Positions 12,245 to 22,310 of a DNA stretch of 64,000 nt are shown piece by piece (the first letter of the stretch is position 1; every line of letters begins with the position of its first letter). This DNA is from Aphanomyces cochlioides (Eukaryota > Oomycota > Saprolegniomycetes > Saprolegniales > Verrucalvaceae): assembly GCA_019828595.1 (NCBI GenBank), contig JAHQRK010000016.1:372001-436000 (forward strand), written 5' to 3'. A model generated the notes under the pieces. The model was not told where the DNA came from, did not search any database, and worked only from the letters and a program-made list of their open reading frames with translations. Position numbers and translations under genes: made by a program.

Positions 12245-13690
12245 TTACAAGTTTAAACAATCCAAGCTGGGCATGTCGGGGATGTCCAGCCCTTGCAGGA
12301 ACTCCTTCAGCTCGGCAGCTTGTTGACGAGTCGGGCACGGATCGGCTTTGTGGTGCGGTGTCGCGCAGAGTTGACAAGCCTTGAAGCAGTTGATCTCCGG
12401 GTGCCCCATGCGTTGGCACAGAGTGCAGAAAACCGTCGACCAGCACAAGCCATCCAACTTGAAGTGCGTCTTGCCACAGTCACGGCAAACTTCGCGGTGC
12501 GCCTCATGATTGTTGAGCCCAAGAGCGAAGATTTCAGCGCGCACAGAGTCGGTTGCCGCCGCCGCCAACTTGGCCATATCTGTGGGAGTCACAGCGTCCA
12601 AGTGGTTGACACGCGGGACCTTCACGCGTTCTTGTCGCTGACTGCCGCTCGGTTGAACTGCCCCTCGTTGACTGCGATGCTCTCGCAAGGCTTCAATGTG
12701 GCGCTGGTCATTCAAGTACTCCTTCAAGTCGTCCATCGAGGTGAAGCGCATCGAGGAGATCCACTTGGCTTGGCTCGGATCCGCCAGCGAGTTGCAAAAG
12801 CACCGTAAATGGTCGACAAAGTGCTTCCGATTGGTGTCGTACTTGAGGCCGATCTTCGTAGCAGCCGCATTGAAGCGGAAGAGGTACTCTCGGATGGTCT
12901 TATTCTCTTTCTGACGCATCGTGTAGTAGACCTCTTGCTTGGGCACTGGGCTGAGGATGTACTCGCGGACAAAGCTCGCACGCACGGCCTTCCAGGTGGA
13001 TCGCTCATCGGCGCGCAGCTGGTTGTACCAGTCTTGGACGGCTCGGCCGACAGTCAGGCGGAACTTGCGCTTTGCCTCGTCGTCTGTCCACCCGCTGGCT
13101 GCTGAATTCTCCTCAAAGCTCCGAAGGAAACTCGCCGCCGCGTCAGTGCCATCGGCTGATCCACCGAACCGCTGCAGCGGCTCGAGCGCAAGAACATGCA
13201 AGCGGGGGCCGTTGTTGGAAGGGAGTCCGACCGGCGCAGCGTCCATGTTCCATTCGTCAAGATCGTCCTCGTCTTCCTGCACTCGCGCGGAGGTTTGGTT
13301 GCTTTGCAGCTGCCGCATCAGGTCTTGGTTTTGCCTGACCAACACCGCGATCAATCTCGACTGGTCATCGGCGGGAGCCGGAGGCGATCCATCGGCGTCC
13401 ATGTCTTCGTCGTAGCCACCAACACCACTGTCGTGGCTTTGGGATTCCGCGGGATTGTTTTTGCTAGAGCGCGATCACGCGTCTAGGTTGGTCGTAGTGG
13501 CGTGGGTCGGTGCCGCTACTGATTGATATTGCCCGAAGGCAGTTGGAGTCTGCCCGTAACGACTCCTGGATGCCGCCATCGCTTGCTTCGCTTGCTCTGA
13601 CGGGTCCAATTGCATGTCCACCGAAGTGGACGTCTGGTTGTCTGCTGACGCGTCCGACAGCAGGGTAGCAGGGTTAACAGGTCTAACCAT
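12245..13690 (-). pseudogene. Gypsy-1 gag, one in-frame stop
   Basis: The frame opens at an ATG (13690) about 40 bp from the 5' LTR and runs to 12245, with one in-frame TGA at 13475-13477 (a C-to-T change from CGA would explain it). Downstream of that stop a 385-residue frame starting MDADGSPPAP is intact. It has a capsid-like retrotransposon gag domain (SFEENSAASGWTDDEAKRKF, then ADERSTWKAVRASFVREYIL) and a Cys/His-rich C-terminus with two knuckle-like clusters (CRDCGKTHF and CTLCQRMGHPEINC). Reinitiation at 13402 could still give a functional gag. Confidence 0.85.
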
Positions 13691-13709
13691 TTCTTCGTTC
13701 GTGTGCTCA

Positions 13710-13731
13710 ACCTCCCGGTTCGTGGCACCTC
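13710..13731 (-). other. candidate primer binding site of Gypsy-1
   Basis: Immediately inside the 5' LTR the minus strand reads GGTGCCACGAACCGGGAG. It contains ACGAACCGGG, complementary to a tRNA T-arm with GGTTCG, as expected for a tRNA 3'-end primer. The usual leading TGG is not perfect, so the priming tRNA is not assigned. Confidence 0.4.
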
Positions 13732-14480
13732 TTGTGGGATGGTCGGATCAGTGAAGTCCGAGTTTCTCGCCGCAAGAAAAGGGGGGTGGAAGGTTAGAGG
13801 TCGCCTGGGGCTTTTAGGTGAGCCAGACGCGATCGAAGGAAATGGAGAGGCACGACTGTGGGTTGAAAGTCCGCAGTAGTTGACCGCTGCTGGGGGAGAG
13901 GACAGTGGGACCGGAAGGGGGGCTGGTTGCTCATGAGCTCATGAGCTACGCCTAGCGTTGACTGGCGTTGGTGAGGGCGATTGACGGTGCGGGTTTTCGA
14001 CAGACCCACGGAACCCCTGCAAACTTCTTGGCGCTTAAACTCTCTCAACGGGACGCCACAAACTTAGAGGTTCATTCAACGCCAGCCAAAAAGCGCTCTG
14101 TCTAACTACTGCCTCTGTTTCCTAAGCTACTCCTAACTTCGCACGCACGCGTGTTAATCCGCTCGCTCTCGCTCCTTGATTGGTCTTCGGGTCTTGCTCA
14201 CCATCTTCATTGGCCATAAACTTCTGCCGCACGCCCGCAGCCTGCTACCAACACTGACTGACTGCTTGGTCAGCTCCCTCTATTGGCAGTCGTTGCCCTG
14301 GCTCGCTGTGTTCTGCTTTTCCATTCATGCCGCCCGCTCCTTGGCCATAATTCGCACACGATCAAGCACCGAAATCCACTCGCCGTCCACTGTAATTGGC
14401 ACTCGTCTGCCAGTAAGATCTCTTCTCCGTGTGTCGGACGTGCGTTGGATCGGTTACGCAAGTGGCGGCTCGCTTTGCCA
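13732..14480 (-). repeat. Gypsy-1 5' LTR
   Basis: Direct repeat of 2822-3570, about 99.5% identical by eye. On the element strand it begins TGGCAAAG and ends ATCCCACAA. It is followed on the plus strand by the CACTT target duplication and then by the rest of the FYVE intron. Confidence 0.9.
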
Positions 14481-14557
14481 CACTTTTGACATATCAAAAT
14501 TATTGCTCATAGATAGTATGCGATCGAGACTGCAGTGCAGAGTGGAACCTCGCCAAG

Positions 14558-14695
14558 GGGAAACTGAAATTTACCATGCGCATTTGTATTTTGTGCTCGA
14601 ATCCTGACAGAAGCAATTCTTCGATTCGATTTTCAACCCCCAGGGATCACAGAGACTCCACTACAAGTTTAGACATATCCAGCTATGAAATGTGA
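14558..14695 (+). pseudogene. FYVE-finger gene, copy B, last exon
   Basis: This exon begins after ...CGCCAAG and encodes GKLKFTMRICILCSN, the final zinc ligands of the finger. It runs to TGA 14693-14695, matching the last exons at 181-318 and 30523-30738. It is the downstream half of the gene whose first three exons are at 1823-2800; the 11.7-kb gypsy insertion lies in between, inside the intron. Confidence 0.75.
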
Positions 14696-14998
14696 TGGAA
14701 TGGAAGTCACATAAGTCATGTTATCAATCAGTCCCTTCTCATTGGATATGAAGAGTCTCCTCCTTCCCGACATCCATTTGCTGAAACATCCGCTCTCGAC
14801 GTCAGCTTTGCCTCAATGAGAGCATTTCTGTCGGGAATGTCTAAATCCGACGAGAAAACCTGAAGTACAGTGTAAATATTAACAAACTACAAACCTTGAC
14901 AACCCAACGGGTTTTATGGTTTTATTTCGCAGCACTATGCAGTAATCCCAACCGACTATAAATATATATCCTAATATAATTTATACTTTGCATCAACA
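14696..14998. other. AT-rich spacer
   Basis: Non-coding sequence between the last FYVE exon and the left inverted arm. No gene is seen. The final part (14920-14998) may be distantly related to the sequence upstream of the Crypton gene near 22230-22300. Confidence 0.4.
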
Positions 14999-16249
14999 CA
15001 TAATATACACACACGACAAAAAACCGACAAATTTCAGACTTGTGATTGGACAACCGATACCAAATCTTTCGCTTATTGGTCGAAATTTCATTCCTCACAC
15101 TTGATTGGACGAGGAGGTTGTCGCGGCAGACACATATCGTTAACATTTAACATGTACAGCGTTTGATTGGCTAAATCCCTAAAACTCACTGTGTGATTGG
15201 TCTGTCATAGATCTATCGTCGTGCAGATTGAGCTTCACGGTAAAGGAAACCTCAATGAATGAAATCAAGCAGCTTTATCCTACATTCCGCAGAAGACGCT
15301 TCATTGCCATAGAGTCATATAGGGTTAATATGACGCTCCTTAAACAATGTGACCAAAGGTGATGAGTCTCAAAGATACTTTGTTTATCTTACTGCATGAT
15401 CAATGTCCGCTTAAATATTACGTGATTTTGGAGCGACACCTTGATGTATGTGTGATGCTCTCGATCAAAAATTGAGCGCACCAAGCCTGAATCCGAAGTT
15501 GGCTTCAAAATCGCCTGATTTTGCAGCGAGATCTAGATACATGCTCTAGACACAGTATGAATAGTAAAACGCACTGTGGAAGCACAGCAAATCCAGAATC
15601 ATATGTATATTTCGATGAAAACTATCTTTGCAGTTTCTCTATTCTTATGATTACTCTCTATGCCCAGCTGCATGTCCACGAGTGAAAATCGTAACGTTTC
15701 CAAAACACACTGTAATTTGAAGTAATTCATCTGTCATGGCTGGCCGTCATCCAGATTGAGTATAATGGTTAAAGAAACCGCAATAAACGAAATCAAGTAG
15801 CTGTATTCTACGTTCTGCACGAGATTCTCACTTGCATATAGCGCTTATGGTGTTCTTGAATCTATGCGACCAACTGTAATGAGTCTCAAAGATGACTCTT
15901 GCGTTATCTACGGCATGATCGAGAGCGTGTATCAAAAGTCACTTCAATTTCAGACGATATTGGAGCGAGATCTTGATGCACGCTACGTGCTCTCAATCAA
16001 TGATCAAAAGTCTTAACTAGTTTGCATGCTGAATTAATCATATTGAGTTGAAAGCTATAGTACTGACACAAGACATTGTCTTCTGAAATCACATAGCATG
16101 TGTAGTAGAGTTAGAATGTGACGCCTTAACTCGAGGGGTGTCGATTCCTATGTTGACGAAGTCAATGAGAATATCATACTCTCATGCTTTTCGACCAATC
16201 ATAAAATTGTCGGATAAAATTGTCGTGTCGTCCATTTTATCTATACATG
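14999..16249 (+). mobile_element. left arm: non-autonomous Crypton-derived element
   Basis: This 1251-bp block is repeated in inverted orientation at 32643-33893 with only scattered substitutions and 1-4-bp indels. Its first ~150 bp (GACAAAAAACCGACAAATTT, then ACTTGTGATTGG and AACATTTAACAT) match the leader of the Crypton gene near 22311-22470. Its last ~60 bp (CGTCCATTTTATCTATA) match the end of the Crypton region at 24684. The interior has no ORF of note but contains two diverged tandem copies of a ~525-bp unit (starting near 15207 and 15731). It is read as an internally different, non-autonomous relative of the Crypton. ATTGG/CCAAT motifs are frequent. Confidence 0.7.
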
Positions 16250-16596
16250 AAATATAAAATCAAAGTGTCTTTTTTTAATTTCAACTTGTGTTTGCAGTCC
16301 TTTCTCGGTGTCGACGATGTCATCTCAGTCGTCTTGCTTGATGCCCACACTGGAGCAAAAGCGTGCCTTGATCAACTATCACAACTTGTGATAGTTGTGA
16401 TTCACAAGTCGAATCCTTTGGTTAACGGAGTGTTATCCAAGAAAAACCTTTATAATGTTATTCTTGTCCTCGATTTATACCTCTAATAATGAATTCGTCG
16501 AAGGTTTGTGGCTTCGGGGGATTACTGTATATTCAAGCGATGACATCACTGAGATACAAGCAGGGCTTGGAAAAAGTCATAATGCATTTAAATCAT
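16250..16596. other. unassigned sequence with a 25-bp palindrome
   Basis: No gene is recognised. At 16373-16397 there is a perfect palindrome of 12-bp arms around one base (CAACTATCACAA-C-TTGTGATAGTTG). Short open frames here overlap one another and are not supported. Confidence 0.4.
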
Positions 16597-16598
16597 TA

Positions 16599-16980
16599 CT
16601 TCCTCTGCTCCACATTACTGTGTACAAATCGAAAACACACTTTTTCCACAACCTATGTACAAATAGTTATTTTTATTAGATTTCATTGGTCATAAATCCT
16701 TATGATTTCTTTCATTGGTCATAAATTCTTAAGTTATGATTGGCTCGAAATATGTTTTATTAGATTTCATTGGTCATAAATCCTTAGCCTGGCTACATGG
16801 ATGCATTCGCCGCCGATTTTGACCACGAAAACTCACTTTCTGCTCCTGCCAGCCAAGGCAATTTCCTGCAGTTTTTTATGGTCTTTAAAAAATGATATCC
16901 GTCATCGAATTTAGAAAAAGAAATAGATTTTTGGGGTCGATGTAAAGTGATTTGTACACAGTAATGTGGAACAGAGGAAG
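16599..16980. mobile_element. mariner-like MITE
   Basis: Terminal inverted repeats of about 32 bp start CTTCCTCTGCTCCACATTAC on the left and read as the complement on the right (one mismatch). A TA dinucleotide flanks both ends, the target duplication of Tc1/mariner elements. The 382-bp body has no transposase. It contains two copies of the phrase ATTAGATTTCATTGGTCATA (near 16674 and 16757). Confidence 0.75.
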
Positions 16981-17857
16981 TATAATTAAAAAATGCAATT
17001 TAGATTAATTGATTATAAATGCCTTTCCCACAATATTTCCGGATACCGACTGCTTTCCGAACAGCCTTTCCATGTCAGCGACAACTGACCAATCCTTCTG
17101 TTCATGGCGTGTTGGAAATGATTCTCATTTCCAGAACTAGCAAGGCTATAATGGTATGTTTCAGTACTGAAGCAAGGTGATGGACCTTGCAAATTGCATA
17201 AGGGCCAGTTCGGAACGACTTTTGTGTCGGCGGTTTTTTGATAATCCATCCAATCAAACTCATTTCCATCTTATCGTGCAAAAATCACCGCAAACGACAT
17301 CCAACAGTTCGTTTGGGGCGGTTTTTGTACCCCTAACCCCTTTTCTTGTTCCCCGGCGCTTGATGTGTGACAGTATGCGCTTTCTCTTGGCATGCAGGTA
17401 GCTCATGTTGTATTCACTTGATGTCGCGGCCAGAAGCCAGTACGACGGCTGGGCATGCTGCTGGCAAAGCGATGTCTTCGTGCATCAATGCAAGTCTGGC
17501 CTCTTGTCAAAGAATACATTCTAATTGGCAGATATTATCCAAGGTCATTGAAGAATATTTTCAGCGAATTTTGCCTGTCTCAAAAAACCGTATCACGAAA
17601 CTTTGACCATCATTCTGTATAAAAAACACGTTTAAACACGTTTTAAGCTGACTTGAAAAATTTATACAGAAAAAGGTTTTGTTCGCAAGTCCGCACCATG
17701 GGGTTGCGGAGAACCGCAACCCCGAACGTATAATCTTGTCTTTGGGGTTTCAACTGCGAAACCCCTTCGACGAGACTTTCATTGTCGAGAGTGATGGTAA
17801 AAATTTCGTGAAAGTTTCGTAAATATGAAAATGTTTGTAACATAGCTTGACAAAGTA
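16981..17857. other. unassigned, possibly a decayed transposase on the minus strand
   Basis: A minus-strand frame at 17013-17249 and an overlapping frame (DWSVVADMERLFGKQS) look weakly protein-like, but no motif can be named. Nothing else is supported. Confidence 0.2.
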
Positions 17858-18545
17858 CAGTACTCCCCCGGAATAACGAACCCACTTAAACTTAATATAC
17901 TTTATAAAATTATAGTTTACTTCATTAATACAAATATAGATTTTAGGAGTTCTTTTCGCGATTTTGATTTCAACTTGTGACAACATGCCTCTCGATTGCG
18001 ACTCACAATTGATGAGAAACAACTCCTGACATTGTGGACAACTTTGAGCTGCTTCTTGATACGGCATACGAAGGCGACAAGGTAAATTTTGCCTCACTTG
18101 TGAACAAACTGCACGATGTCAGTTTGTTGCAAGCGTTAGAGTAGGCCATTGAGGCATGGCAATGTGTTATTCAAGACACAATAGCTAATTGTTGCCGGCA
18201 TACAGGCATATTAGACGAAGAAGTTTATGAGTTGGTAGACGGTACAGTATTCGTAAGCTCTAAGAGAACTGTATTCGTAAGCTCTAAGAGAAGTGTGTGG
18301 TCTGTGTCGTGCGTTCTGTCTTCTGGAGGTTGCTACCCCTCCAGAATCCGAATAATATTCGGATTCGGCAAGTTTTTCATGTAAACATAGATATTCTGAC
18401 CAATCAGATGCAAGTGTCAAAGATATTCTGACCAATCAGATGCAAGTGTCACCCATCTATAAACCCACTTAATCTTATACTTGTGCATGACAAATACCTC
18501 TAAAATCTGATATTTTTTGGAGGTTCGTTATTCCGGGGAGTACTG
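17858..18545. mobile_element. Tc1/pogo-type MITE with CAGTACTCC ends
   Basis: The left end CAGTACTCCCCCGGAATAAC and the right end are inverted copies over about 25 bp (one base length difference in the C run), and TA flanks both. The 688-bp body carries no intact transposase. It includes a 24-bp tandem duplication (18247-18292, unit GTATTCGTAAGCTCTAAG...) and a 32-bp tandem duplication (18389-18451, unit AGATATTCTGACCAATCAGA...). Confidence 0.75.
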
Positions 18546-19628
18546 TAGAGCCAAAAATAGGAATGATGATCAAAGTTTCGTGATACACTCAGTATCCATA
18601 GATATATTTGAACATTTAAATATTTCAAAAATTTTATCTTTATGTTTCTATTCAATAGAATAATTATTGAAAGTTCCATCTCATAAAAACATTTGAAAGG
18701 CAAACTGCCTCGCAGAAGTTCTATCCAATCAAAATACAGAAAAATGTTGCCCAATAGCTGAAAAGAGGAGGAATGTCACTCATACAAACGTCAAGTATAA
18801 ATCTGTCAGACATGATCACCCGTTCAGGGTTTCTGAAATGAGATATCACGAAAATGGATATACGACGGACGACCAGAGATATTTTAAAAGGTGATATCAT
18901 AGATTCTCTTGTCGGCTATCATGTCACTGGTAGAAAACAAGTCTAGACTGTACACGGATACACGAGCACACTGTATTCCTAGACTGTGCATGGATACCCG
19001 AGTACACTATATGATGCTGGATATTGTCGCGAACACAAATGCTTGTCAAAAATCGCACCTTTCACACGAATCCTGAGCTTGACGAAGGGCAACAAGAACT
19101 AAGCCAGTGAAGTGTTTGGAGTTTTCCATGAATAATATGTATGAAGGTTGCATGAACTATGATCTTCTTTTTCAAGCAGCATCAACTTGGAATTTTTGGC
19201 GATACAAGAATGAAGACTTCATCGACATTTGGATAACTTCTCGTTGAAGGATCAGCCTAGAGTCTGAAGCCATTGAATTCTATCGCTTCTGTCATCGAAC
19301 AGCATCGAACAAGCTGCAGAAGGAGAAGCATTTATGACTTTTTGAGTCGGCTCTACCAATGAGAACCCATTTACCATACTTTTTGAAAAATACATTCCTA
19401 TCGCAGAATTTTACAATGTGTTCTACATCAAGACATACTTCACAAGATACACAGATCCTTTGTATCGAACGATGTCTTTACGAGCGTACTCCGAGCTGTC
19501 ACAGGTTGCAGCAGTTTAGTTAGCTCTCCAGCGCCAGATTAGACTTTTTGTCTTTCTTTTTGAGTCATATGCACCTTATATAAACAATTAGGCTAACTTT
19601 TCCTCTTGAAATGCTTACCATTCGTCTT
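18546..19628. other. unassigned interval with a 36-bp tandem duplication
   Basis: A diverged direct repeat beginning CTAGACTGT occurs at 18943 and 18979. Around 19360-19510 a plus-strand frame (FEKYIPIAEFYNVFYIKTYF) looks protein-like but is short and unrecognised. No gene is called. Confidence 0.35.
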
Positions 19629-20099
19629 TTAAGCAGTAAACGGCAAAACAGGTGCTATACGAGTCAACAATTCCTTGCAAAAATTATCCAAGAAGAGAAC
19701 TCCATTACCATGCACGTCGTATCCTGTGTTTAAAAACGTTGTGAAGGCTGACTCAAAATCAATTTTCTCCTGTAATGTGTAAATTTGAGAAACATCGTGA
19801 TCGTGAGCATTTATGATTGAGTTTGAAATGGTAGAAAAATCAACATTGTCATCTGCAAGCAACTCATTCAACAAGAAGGAAAATGGGTCGATAGATGACT
19901 CCTTTGACATAAAATCAAGTGCAAATCTTTGAGCCTCCAACGTATTTGGGCAGGAACAATCCAGTAAATTTCCATAAATGCTACGCAACCCATCCAATTC
20001 GTAATGATGGAGAGTCAGAGGGCAATTTTCATTCTCCTCAAACACAAAGCCTAAAACTTGATCAATGTGATAACAATGACTCATGCGGAACAAGAACAT
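19629..20099 (-). CDS. hypothetical protein next to a Merlin relic
   Basis: An open frame of 156 residues starting MFLFRMSHC. It is rich in acidic and aromatic residues and has no transmembrane segment or recognised motif. Its start lies 4 bp beyond the predicted end of the Merlin transposase relic on the same strand. It could be a second gene of that transposon, a host gene, or a chance frame. Confidence 0.3.
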   Translation of the reverse strand: MFLFRMSHCYHIDQVLGFVFEENENCPLTLHHYELDGLRSIYGNLLDCSCPNTLEAQRFALDFMSKESSIDPFSFLLNELLADDNVDFSTISNSIINAHDHDVSQIYTLQEKIDFESAFTTFLNTGYDVHGNGVLFLDNFCKELLTRIAPVLPFTA

Positions 20100-20102
20100 G
20101 TA

Positions 20103-20970
20103 TTAACTATGCTTATGAATCGCTATAACTAGACCCTTGAAGTACATTATACCTGTAGCGTTTGAGGGAAAATACCAACTTCGCCACATAAATTGTTTGA
20201 GATATGATTCGAGTTGATCGCCCTGACACCACACATTGTTTTCACGTACTGTTCTCCCACACACCCTCAATTTCCTGGCTGTGGGCTCCTTTGACGGGAT
20301 TCACAAAATTGGTTGAATGGTTCACCCACTTGTGCGAGTAGTTCATTTGGGTGAGCCGCGGGTTGTTGGCCAGCGTGTGGCGTTCATTTGCGGACACGTA
20401 AGAGCTTAACTTGTCGGAAACTATGAGATTTCCTACAAAATGATGTGATTGGACAAATATTAGAACAAATTCATACCATCTGCAATGTGATTTGATGTAT
20501 TTCGCGAGAGGGTTTCCTTGGTTCGATCGTTGCCTGTGAGAACTGCGAACCACTTTTAGGTGAATCTCTCGGCCCCGCCAAACAACCAGCGGTCTTCATG
20601 TTGCGTTCCGCGCCCGTACTTCGATTTTTTCTTCAAGGACGTCTCATCGATTTTGACTATTGAACCAACCCCGCCAATCTAATAAAATGTGAGAAACAAT
20701 GCAAAACAATTTATTAAATTTCACAGTTACTCTTACAATACATGCCTCCATTTCTTTCGTGTATCTTTCACGGCAGTACTTGAACCACTTGATAGCGCTT
20801 GCATTAGACACATTGAGGTCTTCAACAGCTGCACGTAAGGACTTCATGGTCGCTCAGAAAAGAGAAGTCATATCAACTGCGCAATGGGGAGGCAAATGGC
20901 AGGTAAGGGAGAGCTGCAACGAAGACCGATCTCAAGATAGTTGCAGCCCTCTCGCCGACATCTCCACCGC
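20103..20970 (-). pseudogene. Merlin (ISXO2/IS1016-like) transposase, copy B
   Basis: Pieces in order on the minus strand: a zinc-ribbon-like motif (WRCRREGCN, near 20960), an N-terminal helix region (SNASAIKWFKYCRERYTKEM), then after a 63-nt intron (20679-20741) the catalytic block IGGVGSIVKIDETSLKKK...WLFGG. After a second intron (20433-20476) comes NLIVSDKLSSYV, then KWVNHSTNFVNPVKGAHSQE and a C-terminal LKQFMWRSWYFP. This order, including IDET, SD and VNHS...HSQ.IEG.W, is diagnostic of ISXO2-like DDE transposases. A TAA at 20556-20558 interrupts the frame and a frameshift follows IEGVWEN. The 5' limit is uncertain. Confidence 0.75.
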
Positions 20971-22310
20971 AATCTGTCTCTTACCAAAGTCATTGGCTTC
21001 GAGCAAGACTAACAATTCAAGTTATTACGCAATAATCCTACCTAGAGAAAAGTTAGAATATGTCAGTTGCACTTTCTTTCATACACCATTCAATTGCACC
21101 CAGCTAGTAGCCTTCAGAACTGTCTTCAAGGTGTAGTCAGATAAATCTGACATATCGTAGTGACTGTCCATGGTGAAATGCAAAACGACTTCAAATTATG
21201 TTCCAGTGACCAACAGGGGTTCGATTAGATTGGTTTAGTGAAATGAGGTAAAAAATTCATGGCTCTGTTTGAAAGCCGCCAAAATCGGGGGACACTCAGA
21301 TGGTATCCGGATGTTGTATTATTATGCGGGTATCCGGTTATCTTGTGGTGATTATACGGATAATTATCCAGATGTTTATAGATATGAAGACTTTCAAATA
21401 GAAAGGGGCCTTATTTGTTTGAAAGTTTATTTGAAAAGAAAGTTTGACCATGGTTAGGGGAAATTTTTGTGTCCTATGATAGGTTATAGAGATAATATAT
21501 TGGCCAATAGAAATATTTAACAAAGTTCAACAACCTCGCACATTGCATACTCCACAGGACCAGGCAAACAATATCTCGTCCATAATCGGCACGGAACATG
21601 CGGAGTACCTCAACGTGGTAGCATCCTCTGATAGAAATAACATCTTGGTTAGCCTGAGACTACACCAACAGAAAATGGAAACTAGCAAATGCCATTTACA
21701 GAACTTCATAAACTTATGAAATTCAATTACTCTCACATCCTATATTTCATTGCTTTATTTGTTTTCAAGATGAATATGTTTGATTTGCCAAAATTAAAAT
21801 AGGTTATCATCCCGATATCTCGAGAACGAGATCGATTCGTTGAAAGTGGAGTACAAATTTGGATTCCCCTGGAATTCCAATTCTGGGCATGTCAAAATCT
21901 CCATTTTCGAAAAAAACAAAATAAGGCTCCGTTCTATTTGAGTGTCTTCATATAAAATACTGCATCGCGTGGTCTAGCTGCTCATTTGCGACAACGTCAG
22001 CTGATACACGCCTTGGGGAATGTGCAAATGTCCAAGTCCCGTTGTGTTACGCTGGAGTCTGCGAAAGCGACCAGTTCAACTCAGTGTATGTCAAGCGACT
22101 CAATGCAAACGCAGTCTCCGACACTCGACGGGCTCTTTGGATCCTTCCATATCGAGGGTTCCTATAAAAGAGTGCCTCAGAATCGGGCATTCTGCGAGTG
22201 GTTTCGTTTTTCTAACAACAATATAATCTTTCTAAAGCCTTGTTATTGGCTAAAATATCATCTGAATATGCATGTTTCGCAAATTGCTGATATGTTGACA
22301 AAATATATGA
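20971..22310. other. unassigned interval
   Basis: No gene is supported. A repetitive GGATNAT/TATCCGG-rich patch lies near 21296-21375. A short frame near 22026-22160 (MSSDSMQTQSPTLDGLFGSF) is unrecognised. The last part leads into the Crypton 5' sequence. Confidence 0.35.

Larger units (their letters stand above)
2822..14480 (-). mobile_element. Gypsy-1: full-length Ty3/gypsy LTR retrotransposon
   Basis: Two direct repeats of 749 bp (2822-3570 and 13732-14480) enclose minus-strand gag and pol, so the right copy is the 5' LTR. The 5-bp sequence CACTT lies directly outside both ends (2817-2821 and 14481-14485), a clean target site duplication. I counted four differences between the LTRs, so the insertion looks recent. 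Order in the element's sense is LTR, gag, protease-RT-RNase H-second RNase H-integrase-chromodomain-like end, then a roughly 3-kb block with plus-strand ORFs, then LTR. The extra block and the second RNase H make it longer than a simple gypsy element. Gag and pol each carry in-frame stops. It lies in the last intron of FYVE copy B. Confidence 0.92.

Noticed and set aside
16220..16486. Small ORF after the left arm as a transposase start
   Set aside because: Too short, stops within the palindrome, no similarity that I can name.
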